NCBI GenBank assembly: GCA_964369355.1
Contig: CAYJEO010000009.1
Location: 1-26,359 of the forward strand
Direction of reading: 5' to 3'
DNA length: 26,359 nucleotides
Origin: CAYJEO01 sp964369355
GTDB taxonomy: Bacteria; Bacillota_I; Bacilli_A; RF39; UBA660
Below the pieces are notes generated by a model. That model made no database searches. It had not been told where the DNA came from and worked only from the letters and a program-made list of their open reading frames with translations. Both the position numbers and the translations under genes were made by a program. Positions 7,898-15,993 of the stretch are shown here, piece after piece. Every line of letters begins with the position of its first letter. Within the stretch, counting starts at the first letter, position 1.

Positions 7898-7925
7898 ATT
7901 ATAGCCTAAAAGAATAAAAAGTCAA
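7898..7925 (-). promoter_or_regulatory. Promoter of the MraZ-like/HD unit
   Basis: TTGACT (7920-7925) and TATAAT (7898-7903) with 16 bases between them. It faces away from the RNase J promoter, with 15 bases between the two -35 boxes, so one regulator bound there could affect both. Confidence 0.75.
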
Positions 7926-7940
7926 ATGGGGCTAATTAAC

Positions 7941-7969
7941 TTGCAAAAAAACAAAAAAAAAGATATAAT
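7941..7969 (+). promoter_or_regulatory. Promoter of the RNase J gene
   Basis: TTGCAA (7941-7946) and TATAAT (7964-7969) with a 17-base, almost pure-A spacer. Start would be near 7976, giving a leader of about 30 bases that ends in AAAGGAGAAATT before the ATG. Confidence 0.8.
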
Positions 7970-8006
7970 GTTATAGTTATATTTTAAATTAACGAAAGGA
8001 GAAATT

Positions 8007-9707
8007 ATGAAATTTTTTAATGGTGGAGACACTTTAGTCTTCGCACTAGGTGGACTTGGAGAAGTCGGAAAAAACATGTATTGTGTTATGCACAATAATG
8101 AAATAATTATAATGGATGCGGGTGTAACTTTCCCAGCTGGAGAGTTACTTGGAGTTGACTATGTCATTCCAGATGTTAGTTTTTTAAAACAACATGAAAG
8201 TAAAATTAAAGGTTTATTTATTACTCACGGTCATGAAGACCATATCGGAGGTATACCATTTTTATTACAAATGGTTAATATCCCAACTATTTATGCCCCT
8301 AATCAGGCAATCGGGTTAATCAAGAAAAAGTTAGCTGATCGTAATATACAATATAAAAATTATGTTACGTATACAGAGGAATCTAAAATTAAGTTTAAGG
8401 GAATTGAGGTTGAGTTTTTTAGAACAACCCACTCTATTCCAGATAGTCATGGTTTTTGTGTAACTACTTCTAATGGTAGAATAGTTACTACAGGAGACTT
8501 TAAATTTGATTTTACACCAATTGGACCTATGGCCAATTTACATAAAATGGCTGAAATTGGATCTCGTGGAGTTACTTTACTTTTAAGTGATAGTACTAAT
8601 GCTTTATCTGAAGGTATGAGTGCTTCTGAATCTAAAGTAGATGAAGCTTTATCTGATATATTCGATCAACACAATGGAAGAATTATCGTTGCAACATTTG
8701 CTTCTAACATATATAGATTAAAACACATCATAGATACGTGCAAACGTAAAGGAAGAAAAATCGCTATATTTGGAAGAAGTATGGATAACAATATTGAAAT
8801 ATCAATTCAAGGAGGATATATCAAACATAAAGATATATTTATAACCCCTGATGAAGCAAATAAATTGCCAGGTGAAAAAGTATGTTTACTATGTACTGGT
8901 TCACAAGGGGAACCACTAGCTGCATTAAGTAGAATTGCTAATGGTAATCACAAACAAATTAAAATAAAAGATGAAGATTTAGTAATATTTTCATCATCTG
9001 CTATACCTGGTAATGCTTTAAGTATTTCTAGAACTATTAATAAACTTTGTTTAAAAGGTGTTAAAGTTTATACAAATACTGCATTGTCAGATATTCATAC
9101 ATCAGGTCATGGTAGTGAAGAAGAATTAAAATTAATGTTAAGATTAATGAATCCTACTTACTTTATGCCTTTCCATGGTGAATATAGAATGTTAAAAGCT
9201 CATGCTGATATAGCAATTCATTGTGGAATACCTAAAGAAAATACTTTTGTTTTAGAAAATGGTAATGTATTAGCAATTAATAAAGGTAAAGTTACTCGTT
9301 CTAATTTAAGTATCACTGCTGGTGATGTATATGTAGACGGTAACCGTATTGGTGAAGTTGGTAATGCTGTTATCAAAGATAGAAAAATAATGGCTAATGA
9401 TGGTATTGTTGTTGTTATCGCAAATATCGATTCAAATAGCAAAAGATTAGTTGGTAGAATAAATATCACTACTCGTGGATTTGTTTTAGTAAATGAATCT
9501 GAAGAATTATTAAAAGAATTAGAAAATATTTCTAGAGCAGCAATTTTATCTAAAATAAGTAATAATATAAATTATACTGAAATCAAAAATGAAATTATGA
9601 GTAGATTATCTACTTTCGCTTTTGATAAAACAGGAAGAAAACCTATAATCCTACCCGTTATAATGGATGTTAAAAAAGCAAAAAAAGAAGATACTATTAA
9701 ATCATAG
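8007..9707 (+). CDS. rnj: Ribonuclease J
   Basis: Metallo-beta-lactamase/beta-CASP nuclease with endo- and 5'-3' exoribonuclease activity, central to mRNA decay and rRNA maturation in Firmicutes. The 566 residues match the family length. The zinc motif H74-G-H76-E-D78-H79 (ITHGHEDHIGG) is complete, followed by RTTHSIPDSHG, TTGDFKFD, LLLSDSTNA, and the beta-CASP blocks CTGSQGEP and FMPFHGEYRML. A good AAAGGAG site precedes the ATG. It is the only plus-strand gene in the window and forms a single-gene unit between its own promoter and a bidirectional terminator. J1 or J2 cannot be told from the sequence alone. Confidence 0.96.
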   Translation: MKFFNGGDTLVFALGGLGEVGKNMYCVMHNNEIIIMDAGVTFPAGELLGVDYVIPDVSFLKQHESKIKGLFITHGHEDHIGGIPFLLQMVNIPTIYAPNQAIGLIKKKLADRNIQYKNYVTYTEESKIKFKGIEVEFFRTTHSIPDSHGFCVTTSNGRIVTTGDFKFDFTPIGPMANLHKMAEIGSRGVTLLLSDSTNALSEGMSASESKVDEALSDIFDQHNGRIIVATFASNIYRLKHIIDTCKRKGRKIAIFGRSMDNNIEISIQGGYIKHKDIFITPDEANKLPGEKVCLLCTGSQGEPLAALSRIANGNHKQIKIKDEDLVIFSSSAIPGNALSISRTINKLCLKGVKVYTNTALSDIHTSGHGSEEELKLMLRLMNPTYFMPFHGEYRMLKAHADIAIHCGIPKENTFVLENGNVLAINKGKVTRSNLSITAGDVYVDGNRIGEVGNAVIKDRKIMANDGIVVVIANIDSNSKRLVGRINITTRGFVLVNESEELLKELENISRAAILSKISNNINYTEIKNEIMSRLSTFAFDKTGRKPIILPVIMDVKKAKKEDTIKS

Positions 9708-9718
9708 TATCTTTTTTT
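9688..9718. terminator. Bidirectional terminator between RNase J and miaA
   Basis: AAGATACTA (9688-9696) pairs with TAGTATCTT (9705-9713), with an eight-base loop. T runs lie on both sides, T7 on the plus strand and the A run at 9681-9686 on the minus strand. It overlaps the stop codons of both convergent genes. Confidence 0.85.
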
Positions 9719-10742
9719 ATATATTCTTCTACTTCTTTTATTGTATAATCAAAATCACTAAAATTAACATCAAACCATTTTATAGGTAATTGATTATTAA
9801 AAAATGTGTATTGTCTTTTAGCATATCTTCTACTATTTTGTTTTATTTTTTCTACACAAGTTTTTAAATCACTAATATTATCAAAATAATCAAATAATTC
9901 TTTGTATCCTATTGGTGTTAAAACTGCTTTAGTTCTAATATTTTTATCATATATTTTCTTTGCTTCTTCTAACAATCCATTGTTAATCATTGTATCTACT
10001 CTATTATTTATTCTTTCATATAATATTTCTCTTGATGTAGTTAGTCCTATAAATAATGTATCATATAATAATGTTTCAGACTTTTCTTTTTGACTTAAAG
10101 GTGTTTTATTAATTTCATAATAGTTTAGTGCTCTAATTACTCTTTGTCTATTATTTTTATGTATTTGTGTATCTTTATCTACTTTAATTAANNNNNNNNN
10201 NNNNNNNNNNNNNNNNNNNNNNNNNNNNNNNNNNNNNNNNNNNNNNNNNNNNNNNNNNNNNNNNNNNNNNNNNNNNNNNNNNNNNNNNNNNTTACTCTTT
10301 GTCTATTATTTTTATGTATTTGTGTATCTTTATCTACTTTAATTAACAATTCATACAATTCTTCATTAGATAAATCATCATAGTTATTATTAATTTTTAC
10401 TTCATCAGTAAATGAGTAATTATATAAACAAGATTTTATATATAGTCCTGTCCCACCTACTAATATAGGTGTTTTATTTTCACTTAATATTTTATCTATA
10501 CATTTTCTTGCATCTAATTGATAATCAAATATTGTATAATCTTCTTTTATATCTTTTATATCAATTAAATGATGTACTATACCTTCTTTTTCTTCTTCTG
10601 TTACTTTAGCTGTTGCTATATCTAATTCTTTATATACTTGTGTTGAATCACAGTTAATAATTTCTCCATTTAGTTTTTTTGCTAGTTCAATACTTAATTT
10701 AGTTTTTCCAACTGCTGTTGGTCCTGTTATTACTATTACCAT
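9697..10742 (-). CDS. miaA: tRNA dimethylallyltransferase MiaA, split by an assembly gap
   Basis: Adds a dimethylallyl group to A37 of tRNAs reading UNN codons. N-terminal part: P-loop ITGPTAVGKTKLS and NCDSTQVYKELDIATAKVT, then LVGGTGLYI. C-terminal part: NNRQRVIRALNYYE, GLTTSRE, PIGYKEL and RYAKRQYTFF. A 100-N run at 10192-10291 interrupts it, and the 55 bases before the gap are repeated exactly after it. Removing the gap and one copy leaves 891 bases, an exact 297 codons for a 296-residue protein, the normal MiaA size. The gene is therefore probably intact in the organism. It starts inside the end of queA, with coupled translation. Confidence 0.93.
10137..10346. other. Assembly gap flanked by a 55-base duplicate (unmerged contig ends)
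   Basis: Bases 10137-10191 and 10292-10346 are identical, with exactly 100 N between them. The repeat encodes the same MiaA segment twice (VDKDTQIHKNNRQRV). This is what two overlapping contig ends look like when a scaffolder joins them with a fixed-size gap; it is not a biological repeat. Confidence 0.92.
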
Positions 10743-11764
10743 TTTGTAATAAACATACTATCGCCAAAGCTAAAGAAACGATATTTATTTTCTACTGCTT
10801 CTTTATAAGCATTTAGTATATATTCTTTCGTAGCTAGTGCTGATACTAACATTACTAACGTTGATTTAGGTAAATGGAAATTTGTAATTAAACAGTCGAT
10901 TGCACTAAATTTGTATCCTGGATATATAAATATTTCTGTAAATCCACTACATTCTTTAAACTTAGAATAAGTATTATAAACAGTTTCTAATACTCTAACA
11001 CTAGTAGTTCCTACACTTATAATTCTTCTATTTTCTGCTTTTGCTTTATTTAAAATATTAGCAGTATCATCATCCATCATATAAAATTCAGAATGCATTG
11101 TATGATTATCAATATCATCAACACTTACTGGTCTAAATGTTCCTAAACCTACATGTAGTGTTACATAAGTAATAAGAACACCTTTCTTTTTTAACTGTTC
11201 TAATAAAGAAGGTGTAAAATGTAGTCCTGCTGTTGGTGCTGCTGCTGAACCTTCATGTTTGGCATATACTGTTTGATATCTATCTTTATCTGCTAGTTTT
11301 TCTTTTATATAAGGTGGTAGTGGCATTTCTCCTAATTGTTCTAACACTTCTAAAAATACACCTGTATAAACAAATTCAAAAGTACGAATTCCTTCTTCTG
11401 CACAACTTGTACATATAGCTTTTAAGTTATCAGAAAAGATAACTTCTGTTCCTACTTTTACTCTTTTAGCAGGCTTCACTAAGCATTCCCAGTTGTCTTT
11501 TTTTACTTCTTTTAACATAAGTATTTCAATATTAGCTTTTGTATCTTCTTTAACACCAAAAAGTCTTGCGGGTATTACTTTAGTATTATTTAATACTAGT
11601 ACATCACCTTCATTTAAATAATCTATTATATTAAAAAATTGTTTATGTTGTGTTTCTCCTGTTTCTTTATTAAGCACTAATAATTTAGAGTTATCTCTTT
11701 TTTCCAATGGTGTTTGTGCAATTAATTCTTCTGGTAAATAAAAATCAAAGTCTTCTGTTTTCAT
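10736..11764 (-). CDS. queA: S-adenosylmethionine:tRNA ribosyltransferase-isomerase QueA
   Basis: Transfers and isomerises the ribosyl part of AdoMet onto 7-aminomethyl-deazaguanine in tRNA, forming epoxyqueuosine. The 342 residues equal the usual length. Family blocks: FDFYLPEELIAQTPLEKRD at the N-terminus, VLNNTKVIPARLFG, AAPTAGLHFTPSLL, VTLHVGLGTFRPV, and TNFHLPKSTLVMLVSA near the end. It forms a two-gene unit with miaA, overlapping by seven bases; both products modify the tRNA anticodon loop. A possible TATAAT promoter lies about 20 bases upstream. No tgt or queG is in the window. Confidence 0.97.
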   Translation of the reverse strand: MKTEDFDFYLPEELIAQTPLEKRDNSKLLVLNKETGETQHKQFFNIIDYLNEGDVLVLNNTKVIPARLFGVKEDTKANIEILMLKEVKKDNWECLVKPAKRVKVGTEVIFSDNLKAICTSCAEEGIRTFEFVYTGVFLEVLEQLGEMPLPPYIKEKLADKDRYQTVYAKHEGSAAAPTAGLHFTPSLLEQLKKKGVLITYVTLHVGLGTFRPVSVDDIDNHTMHSEFYMMDDDTANILNKAKAENRRIISVGTTSVRVLETVYNTYSKFKECSGFTEIFIYPGYKFSAIDCLITNFHLPKSTLVMLVSALATKEYILNAYKEAVENKYRFFSFGDSMFITKW

Positions 11765-11784
11765 GTAATCACTTCCTAGTAAGT

Positions 11785-11790
11785 ATTATA
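11785..11790 (-). promoter_or_regulatory. Possible -10 box for queA-miaA
   Basis: A TATAAT in the 55 bases before queA, directly after the terminator of the upstream surface-protein gene. No good -35 is visible at the right spacing (TTTAAT at 16 bases is poor). Confidence 0.4.
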
Positions 11791-11795
11791 ACAAA

Positions 11796-11821
11796 AAAGA
11801 CACTTTATTAAAAGTATCTTT
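11796..11821 (-). terminator. Terminator of the first BspA-type gene
   Basis: AAAGACACTTT (11796-11806) pairs with AAAGTATCTTT (11811-11821), with one G-U pair, and is followed by T6 on the minus strand. It overlaps the stop codon. Similar hairpins end the next two genes of the array. Confidence 0.8.
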
Positions 11822-13059
11822 TAAGGTTTTACTAATATTGTTAAACCAGTTGGCTTTGCTTCACTTGCACTTAATAAATCTACTGTAGCTTGATCTTTTA
11901 CGTAAACAATAGTATTTGGGTTAGTATTGAAAAATATATATCCAAAGTCCATTTGATCTGTTATTGTAAAACTACTTAAATCTATTGTGGAAATATTTAA
12001 GGAAGCAAATGTACCACGCATTCTTGTTACATTATTAGTATCAAATTTAGTAACATCTAAATTTTCTAAAGAAGTCATTCCCATAAATAAATTATCCATT
12101 GCTAGTGCGTTTGTAGTTCTAAATGAACTTACATCCAATGTTACTAATGACTTACAGTCAACAAACATCCAATCAAAAATTGTTGCATTGCTTGTATTAA
12201 ATTCACCTAAGTTTAAATCTGTTAAACTTTCCATTTTGAAAAATACTCCAATTATTTTTTTTAATTTTGATGTATTAAAATGTGATATATCCAGTTCAGT
12301 CACTTTTCTTAATTCAGCAAAAGCAAAATTCATGCTTGTCACATTTCTTGTATCTAAATATGTCAAATCCAAAATTTCTAAGTTATCTAATTCTCCAAAT
12401 GCAGATGCATAATCACCGTATACATTTTCATTTAAAGATTCCACATATAGATCACCTTCGAATAAAGTTGGAGCTACTACATAGCCATTTGCCTGTACAT
12501 GTAATGTATTATTTTCTAAATATCCTATCACCATTTCATTTCCTGGTATTTCTGATAAATCCCATTTATGAGTCGCATTATTATATGCAGTCATATTTTT
12601 TTTATTTTCAAATACTAATGATGTTATTTGCTCTTCTAATCCTGCTATATTACTTCTGAAATTCTCCATTGTTGTCATATTGTTAGAAATTACTAAACCA
12701 TTACATGTATCTGTTACTTCATAACTTAGTTTTTCATTATTAGTTACATTAACTTTCACAAACATATTTAAATCCATTTCTTCATTATTTGAATATGTAA
12801 TTGGTTCTTTTAATAAATTATTATTTACTAAAGTTTGTAATGTAATACAATACTCATCTCCAGTTGTATAATCAAAACTATTTCTATTATCTTCCATATA
12901 ATTATATGTTGCTGTTTCTATTAATGTTTGCATTGCAGTATCAATAGTTTCTCTTCCTGAATCTAATATATTCATTATGTTTGGAAACACTAATAGCATT
13001 AACATTGCTAATATTATAATTACTCCTAATAACTCTATTAAAGTAAATCCTTTTTTCAT
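11821..13059 (-). CDS. Prepilin-like surface protein with BspA-type (DUF285) repeats, copy 1
   Basis: Predicted exported protein of 412 residues. The N-terminus MKKG|FTLIELL is a type IV prepilin signal: cleavage by prepilin peptidase after G4, with Glu at +5, then a hydrophobic helix to about residue 31. Residues 32-145 form a pilin-like stalk with two cysteines (C71 and C119) that could form a disulphide. From about 165 (HKWDLSEIPGNEMVIGYLE ... LHVQANGYVVAP) the BspA-type domain starts, followed by about six repeats of 23-26 residues (LDxSxFxTxNVxxMxxxFxxMxxLxx) to residue 378 and the tail GLTILVKP. Relatives of this repeat family are surface adhesins in oral and gut bacteria. It has its own leader and terminator. 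No pilus assembly gene is in the window. Binding target unknown. Confidence 0.85.
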   Translation of the reverse strand: MKKGFTLIELLGVIIILAMLMLLVFPNIMNILDSGRETIDTAMQTLIETATYNYMEDNRNSFDYTTGDEYCITLQTLVNNNLLKEPITYSNNEEMDLNMFVKVNVTNNEKLSYEVTDTCNGLVISNNMTTMENFRSNIAGLEEQITSLVFENKKNMTAYNNATHKWDLSEIPGNEMVIGYLENNTLHVQANGYVVAPTLFEGDLYVESLNENVYGDYASAFGELDNLEILDLTYLDTRNVTSMNFAFAELRKVTELDISHFNTSKLKKIIGVFFKMESLTDLNLGEFNTSNATIFDWMFVDCKSLVTLDVSSFRTTNALAMDNLFMGMTSLENLDVTKFDTNNVTRMRGTFASLNISTIDLSSFTITDQMDFGYIFFNTNPNTIVYVKDQATVDLLSASEAKPTGLTILVKP

Positions 13060-13097
13060 AATATACCTACTTTCCTATATTAATATTAACATATTTT
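12540..13097 (-). repeat. Direct repeat, copy A: leader plus stalk-coding region
   Basis: Nearly identical to 13981-14538 (offset 1441 bases). It covers the 38-base upstream leader and roughly the first 170 codons; only four amino-acid changes occur in the first 145 residues. Similarity falls off where the repeat domain begins. A recent duplication or ongoing gene conversion would explain it. Confidence 0.9.
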
Positions 13098-13110
13098 TAA
13101 CATTAAAAAA

Positions 13111-13130
13111 AGATACTTTATAAAGTATCT
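13111..13130 (-). terminator. Terminator of the second BspA-type gene
   Basis: AGATACTTTATAAAGTATCT is a perfect 20-base palindrome directly before T7 on the minus strand. It overlaps the stop codon. Confidence 0.85.
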
Positions 13131-14500
13131 TAAGGTTTAACTATAACATTTACTCCCAGAGTAAAATATTTACTATTTTTAATCATATCTACTATATTTT
13201 GATTTTTAACATATACAGTCATAGATGGATTAACTTCTGTAAAAATAAGTTCTATATTTGTAGAACTATGAATATCAAAACTACTTATATCGATTACATT
13301 CGTCATTGTTCCTCTAAACATTTGATTCATGTTTGTGACATTTGATGTGTCAAAATTTGATACATTTAAATTTTCTAATGAATGCATTTGTGAAAGCATT
13401 AACTCCATATCAGTGACATTAAATGTATTAAAATTGCTTATATCCAAATCAGTTAAGTTTTCAGTATTAAGGAACATATATCTCATAGTAGTAACATTAG
13501 TGGTATCAAAATGTTTTATATCTAAACTAGTGAATCCAGTATTAAAAAACATATATGACATATTTGTGACATTTGTAGTATCAAAACTTGATAAATCTAT
13601 AGTTTGTAAACTTGTATTGTTAGCAAACATACCTTGAAGATTTTTAGTGTTTTCTAAATTAAAACTTCTTAAATTTATGTCTTTTAAGGAAGTCATATTC
13701 ATAAAAATATTTGTCATTGTTTTTACTTTCGTTGTATTAAAACTAGACAAATCTAAAATTTCTATCTTATTTAAACCATAAAATGTAGCCACCATGCTTT
13801 CAACATTCTTTGTATTAATTCCTTCAAAATTTATTGATGTTAGATTTTGAAGTTGCCCGAACGTTGAGGCGCTAATATCATCACTAACATTATATCCTGC
13901 CATACTAACAGGTGCTATTACTTTTCCGTTAGCTTGTACATACAATATACCATTTTCTAAGTACCCTATTACCATCTCATTACCTGGTATTTCTGATAAA
14001 TCCCATTTATGAGTAGCATTATTATATGCACTCATATTTTTAGTATCTTCAAATACGATTGATGTAATTTGTTCTTCTAATCCTGCTATATTACTTCTAA
14101 AATTTTCCATAGTTGTCATATTGTTAGAAATTACTAAACCATTACAAGTATCTGTTACTTCATAACTTAGTTTTTCATTATTAGTTACATTAACTTTTAC
14201 AAACATATTTAAATCCATTTTTTCATTATTTGAATATGTAATTGGTTCTTTTAATAAATTACTGTTTACTAAAGTTTGTAATGTAATACAATATTCATCT
14301 CCAGTATCATAATTAAAACTATTTCTATTATCTTCCATATAATTATATGTTGCTGTTTCTATTAATGTTTGCATTGCAGTATCAATAGTTTCTCTTCCTG
14401 AATCTAATATATTCATTATGTTTGGAAACACTAATAGCATTAACATTGCTAATATTATAATTACTCCTAATAACTCTATTAAAGTAAATCCTTTTTTCAT
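13130..14500 (-). CDS. Prepilin-like surface protein with BspA-type (DUF285) repeats, copy 2
   Basis: 456 residues. The prepilin signal MKKG|FTLIELLGVIIILAM and the stalk (residues 1-145, with C71 and C119) are almost identical to the next gene downstream. From about residue 165 the proteins diverge: this one has about eight BspA-type repeats, such as IDLSSFDTTNVTNMSYMFF and LNVSNFDTSNVTNMNQMF, against about six in copy 1. It closes with a conserved segment (VNPSMTVYVKNQNIVDMI) and the tail VNVIVKP. The leader reads AAAGTAGGTATATTATG. The identical stalk with a different outer domain suggests that the stalk is kept for export and assembly while the outer part changes. The function as an adhesin is inferred from the family. 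Confidence 0.86.
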   Translation of the reverse strand: MKKGFTLIELLGVIIILAMLMLLVFPNIMNILDSGRETIDTAMQTLIETATYNYMEDNRNSFNYDTGDEYCITLQTLVNSNLLKEPITYSNNEKMDLNMFVKVNVTNNEKLSYEVTDTCNGLVISNNMTTMENFRSNIAGLEEQITSIVFEDTKNMSAYNNATHKWDLSEIPGNEMVIGYLENGILYVQANGKVIAPVSMAGYNVSDDISASTFGQLQNLTSINFEGINTKNVESMVATFYGLNKIEILDLSSFNTTKVKTMTNIFMNMTSLKDINLRSFNLENTKNLQGMFANNTSLQTIDLSSFDTTNVTNMSYMFFNTGFTSLDIKHFDTTNVTTMRYMFLNTENLTDLDISNFNTFNVTDMELMLSQMHSLENLNVSNFDTSNVTNMNQMFRGTMTNVIDISSFDIHSSTNIELIFTEVNPSMTVYVKNQNIVDMIKNSKYFTLGVNVIVKP

Positions 14501-14538
14501 AATATACCTACTTTCCTATATTAATATTAACATATTTC
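13981..14538 (-). repeat. Direct repeat, copy B: leader plus stalk-coding region
   Basis: Partner of 12540-13097. The first 37 bases upstream of the start codons (14501-14537 and 13060-13096) are identical, as is nearly all of the signal and stalk coding sequence. The repeats lie in the same orientation, so recombination between them could delete or fuse one gene. Confidence 0.9.
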
Positions 14539-14550
14539 CATTATAAAAAA

Positions 14551-14572
14551 AAGATGCTCAATAAAGTATCTT
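14551..14572 (-). terminator. Terminator of the glycine-rich surface-protein gene
   Basis: AAGATACTTTATTGAGCATCTT on the minus strand forms a stem with one internal mismatch, followed by T6. It resembles the two terminators downstream in the array. Confidence 0.7.
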
Positions 14573-15943
14573 CTAATTATCTCCTAAATAAGTAATTCTT
14601 GCATATCCTGCACCTGTGTGGCCTATACCTGATGCATAAGTTCCACCACTAGGATTTGGCATGTTTACTAAACTTCCTTTTGTATTAGTCCAGTTATATC
14701 CCGCTCCATCTATCATTACTGTATCTGTAAAGGTTAATCCTGAATAGTGTATTGAACAATCATTGTCTGTAGTACCTGTTGTACATCCAGCTTTTGGTGT
14801 TTGGTTAGACTGCGATGTTATAGCTACTGCTCCAGTATGTCCAGATATATATGATGAGCCACCGGCTCCACCATTTCCAGAACCATTATCCTGTGTGGAA
14901 CCACCGGCTCCTCCACCATAGTAACCGCCACCACCGGCTCCAGCTCCCCATCTATATGAATAATTATTTGCAGTTGCTCCTACTCCAAATCCAGATAAAG
15001 TTGCCGTTCCTGTACCATAATAAATATTAGTACCATTTATACCGCCGCTAGTTTGTGTAGCACCTTTACCATTTCCTTCATTGGCGATATGTCCGCTATA
15101 GTAATCTCCTGTATATCCTATTAGACCACCAGCATCACTGTGCCCTCCAGTCTGATAAACGTTATAACCTGCGAGACCACCAGCACCAGCAGCTACCATT
15201 ATTCTTGAAGACAATGAATCACTATCGTTCCAAGAACCAGATACTAATCTAAAGTCAGTGGCGCCACCACCATTAACACCAATCCTAGTAGTCGTATTTT
15301 GCTCTGGAGAAGTTACATATCCCCCTAAGCCACCACCATTATATCCTTGGCTATTACCAGTATAAATGTAAATTTTTTCATCTTTTGCTAAATAAATATT
15401 ACCGGATGTATATGAACCCGATGCATGCAAATTATCGTGTCTAGTAGCGCTTGCAGATCCCCAAGCTTCTAATTTATAATACCCTTTTTCCTGTGCTACA
15501 AATATTTGATAATCAGTTGTGCTATTAAAATCATATTCTGTTCCTACAACTATTTCTGGTGCAATATAACCAGTACATTCAGTCATTATCTCAATATCAA
15601 AATTAGGATTTGGACTTTCTCCATAACTAACATTTACTTCAACAAAACTAGATAACTCTATTTCTTCATTATTTGAATCCATTATAGGATCTTGTAATAA
15701 TTTTGAATCTACTAAAGATTGTAATGTAATACAATACACATCTTTATCTTTATATTTGAAATCATTTGATTTCATATCCATATATTGTTCAGTTGCTACA
15801 CTTATTAATTCTTTTGTTAAATTATCTACTTCAACTCTTTGAGAATTAATTTGATTCATAATATTTGGTAATATTAATAAAGCAAGTAAACTTACTATTA
15901 CTATTACTGCTAATAACTCAACTAATGTAAATCCTTTTTTCAT
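14573..15943 (-). CDS. Prepilin-like surface protein with glycine-rich (ALK/LTK-like) domain
   Basis: 456 residues. The prepilin signal MKKG|FTLVELLAVIVIVSLL with Glu at +5 and a stalk with C71 and C123 match the two neighbouring genes in layout, but the stalk sequence is clearly diverged (VYCITLQSLVDSKLLQDPI against EYCITLQTLVNNNLLKEPI). From about residue 137 a glycine-rich domain follows: YYKLEAWGSASA, NGGGATDFRLV, AGAGGLAGY, GAGAGGGGYYGGGAGG and the end GAGYARITYLGDN. This pattern resembles the glycine-rich domain of ALK/LTK receptors, also known from bacterial surface proteins. Two further cysteines (CTTGTTDNDC) lie near the end. It has the same leader type as its neighbours and its own terminator. 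The ligand is unknown. Confidence 0.84.
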   Translation of the reverse strand: MKKGFTLVELLAVIVIVSLLALLILPNIMNQINSQRVEVDNLTKELISVATEQYMDMKSNDFKYKDKDVYCITLQSLVDSKLLQDPIMDSNNEEIELSSFVEVNVSYGESPNPNFDIEIMTECTGYIAPEIVVGTEYDFNSTTDYQIFVAQEKGYYKLEAWGSASATRHDNLHASGSYTSGNIYLAKDEKIYIYTGNSQGYNGGGLGGYVTSPEQNTTTRIGVNGGGATDFRLVSGSWNDSDSLSSRIMVAAGAGGLAGYNVYQTGGHSDAGGLIGYTGDYYSGHIANEGNGKGATQTSGGINGTNIYYGTGTATLSGFGVGATANNYSYRWGAGAGGGGYYGGGAGGSTQDNGSGNGGAGGSSYISGHTGAVAITSQSNQTPKAGCTTGTTDNDCSIHYSGLTFTDTVMIDGAGYNWTNTKGSLVNMPNPSGGTYASGIGHTGAGYARITYLGDN

Positions 15944-15981
15944 AAAATTACCTACTTTCCTATATTAATATTAACATATTT
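15944..15981 (-). promoter_or_regulatory. Shared leader of the prepilin-like genes
   Basis: The sequence ATATGTTAATATTAATATAG followed by GAAAGTAGGT occurs before all three array genes (also at 13060-13097 and 14501-14538). It includes the palindrome TTAATATTAA and a ribosome-binding-like AAAGTAGGT. This copy differs only next to the start codon. A -35/-10 pair cannot be assigned with confidence. Confidence 0.6.
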
Positions 15982-15993
15982 TTATAATAAAAA

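Noticed and set aside
9218..9469. Minus-strand frame inside RNase J
   Set aside because: It lies wholly within a well-supported gene, has no binding site and no recognisable product.
9697..10742. Pseudogene or internally duplicated miaA
   Set aside because: The exact 55-base duplication flanking a 100-N run and the clean frame after collapsing show a scaffolding artefact.
11987..13637. Open plus-strand frames inside the BspA-type genes
   Set aside because: They mirror the repeated minus-strand coding sequence, have no ribosome binding sites and no promoter, and their products look like reverse-frame translations.
13130..14500. CRISPR-like array, from regularly spaced similar stretches
   Set aside because: The periodicity of about 72-78 bases is protein-coding, from LDxSxFxTxNVxxM repeats; the units vary too much to be CRISPR repeats.
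14573..15943. Collagen-like or antifreeze protein for the glycine-rich gene
   Set aside because: There is no Gly-x-y triplet periodicity; the GGGATDFRL and GYARITYL blocks fit the ALK/LTK-type domain better.
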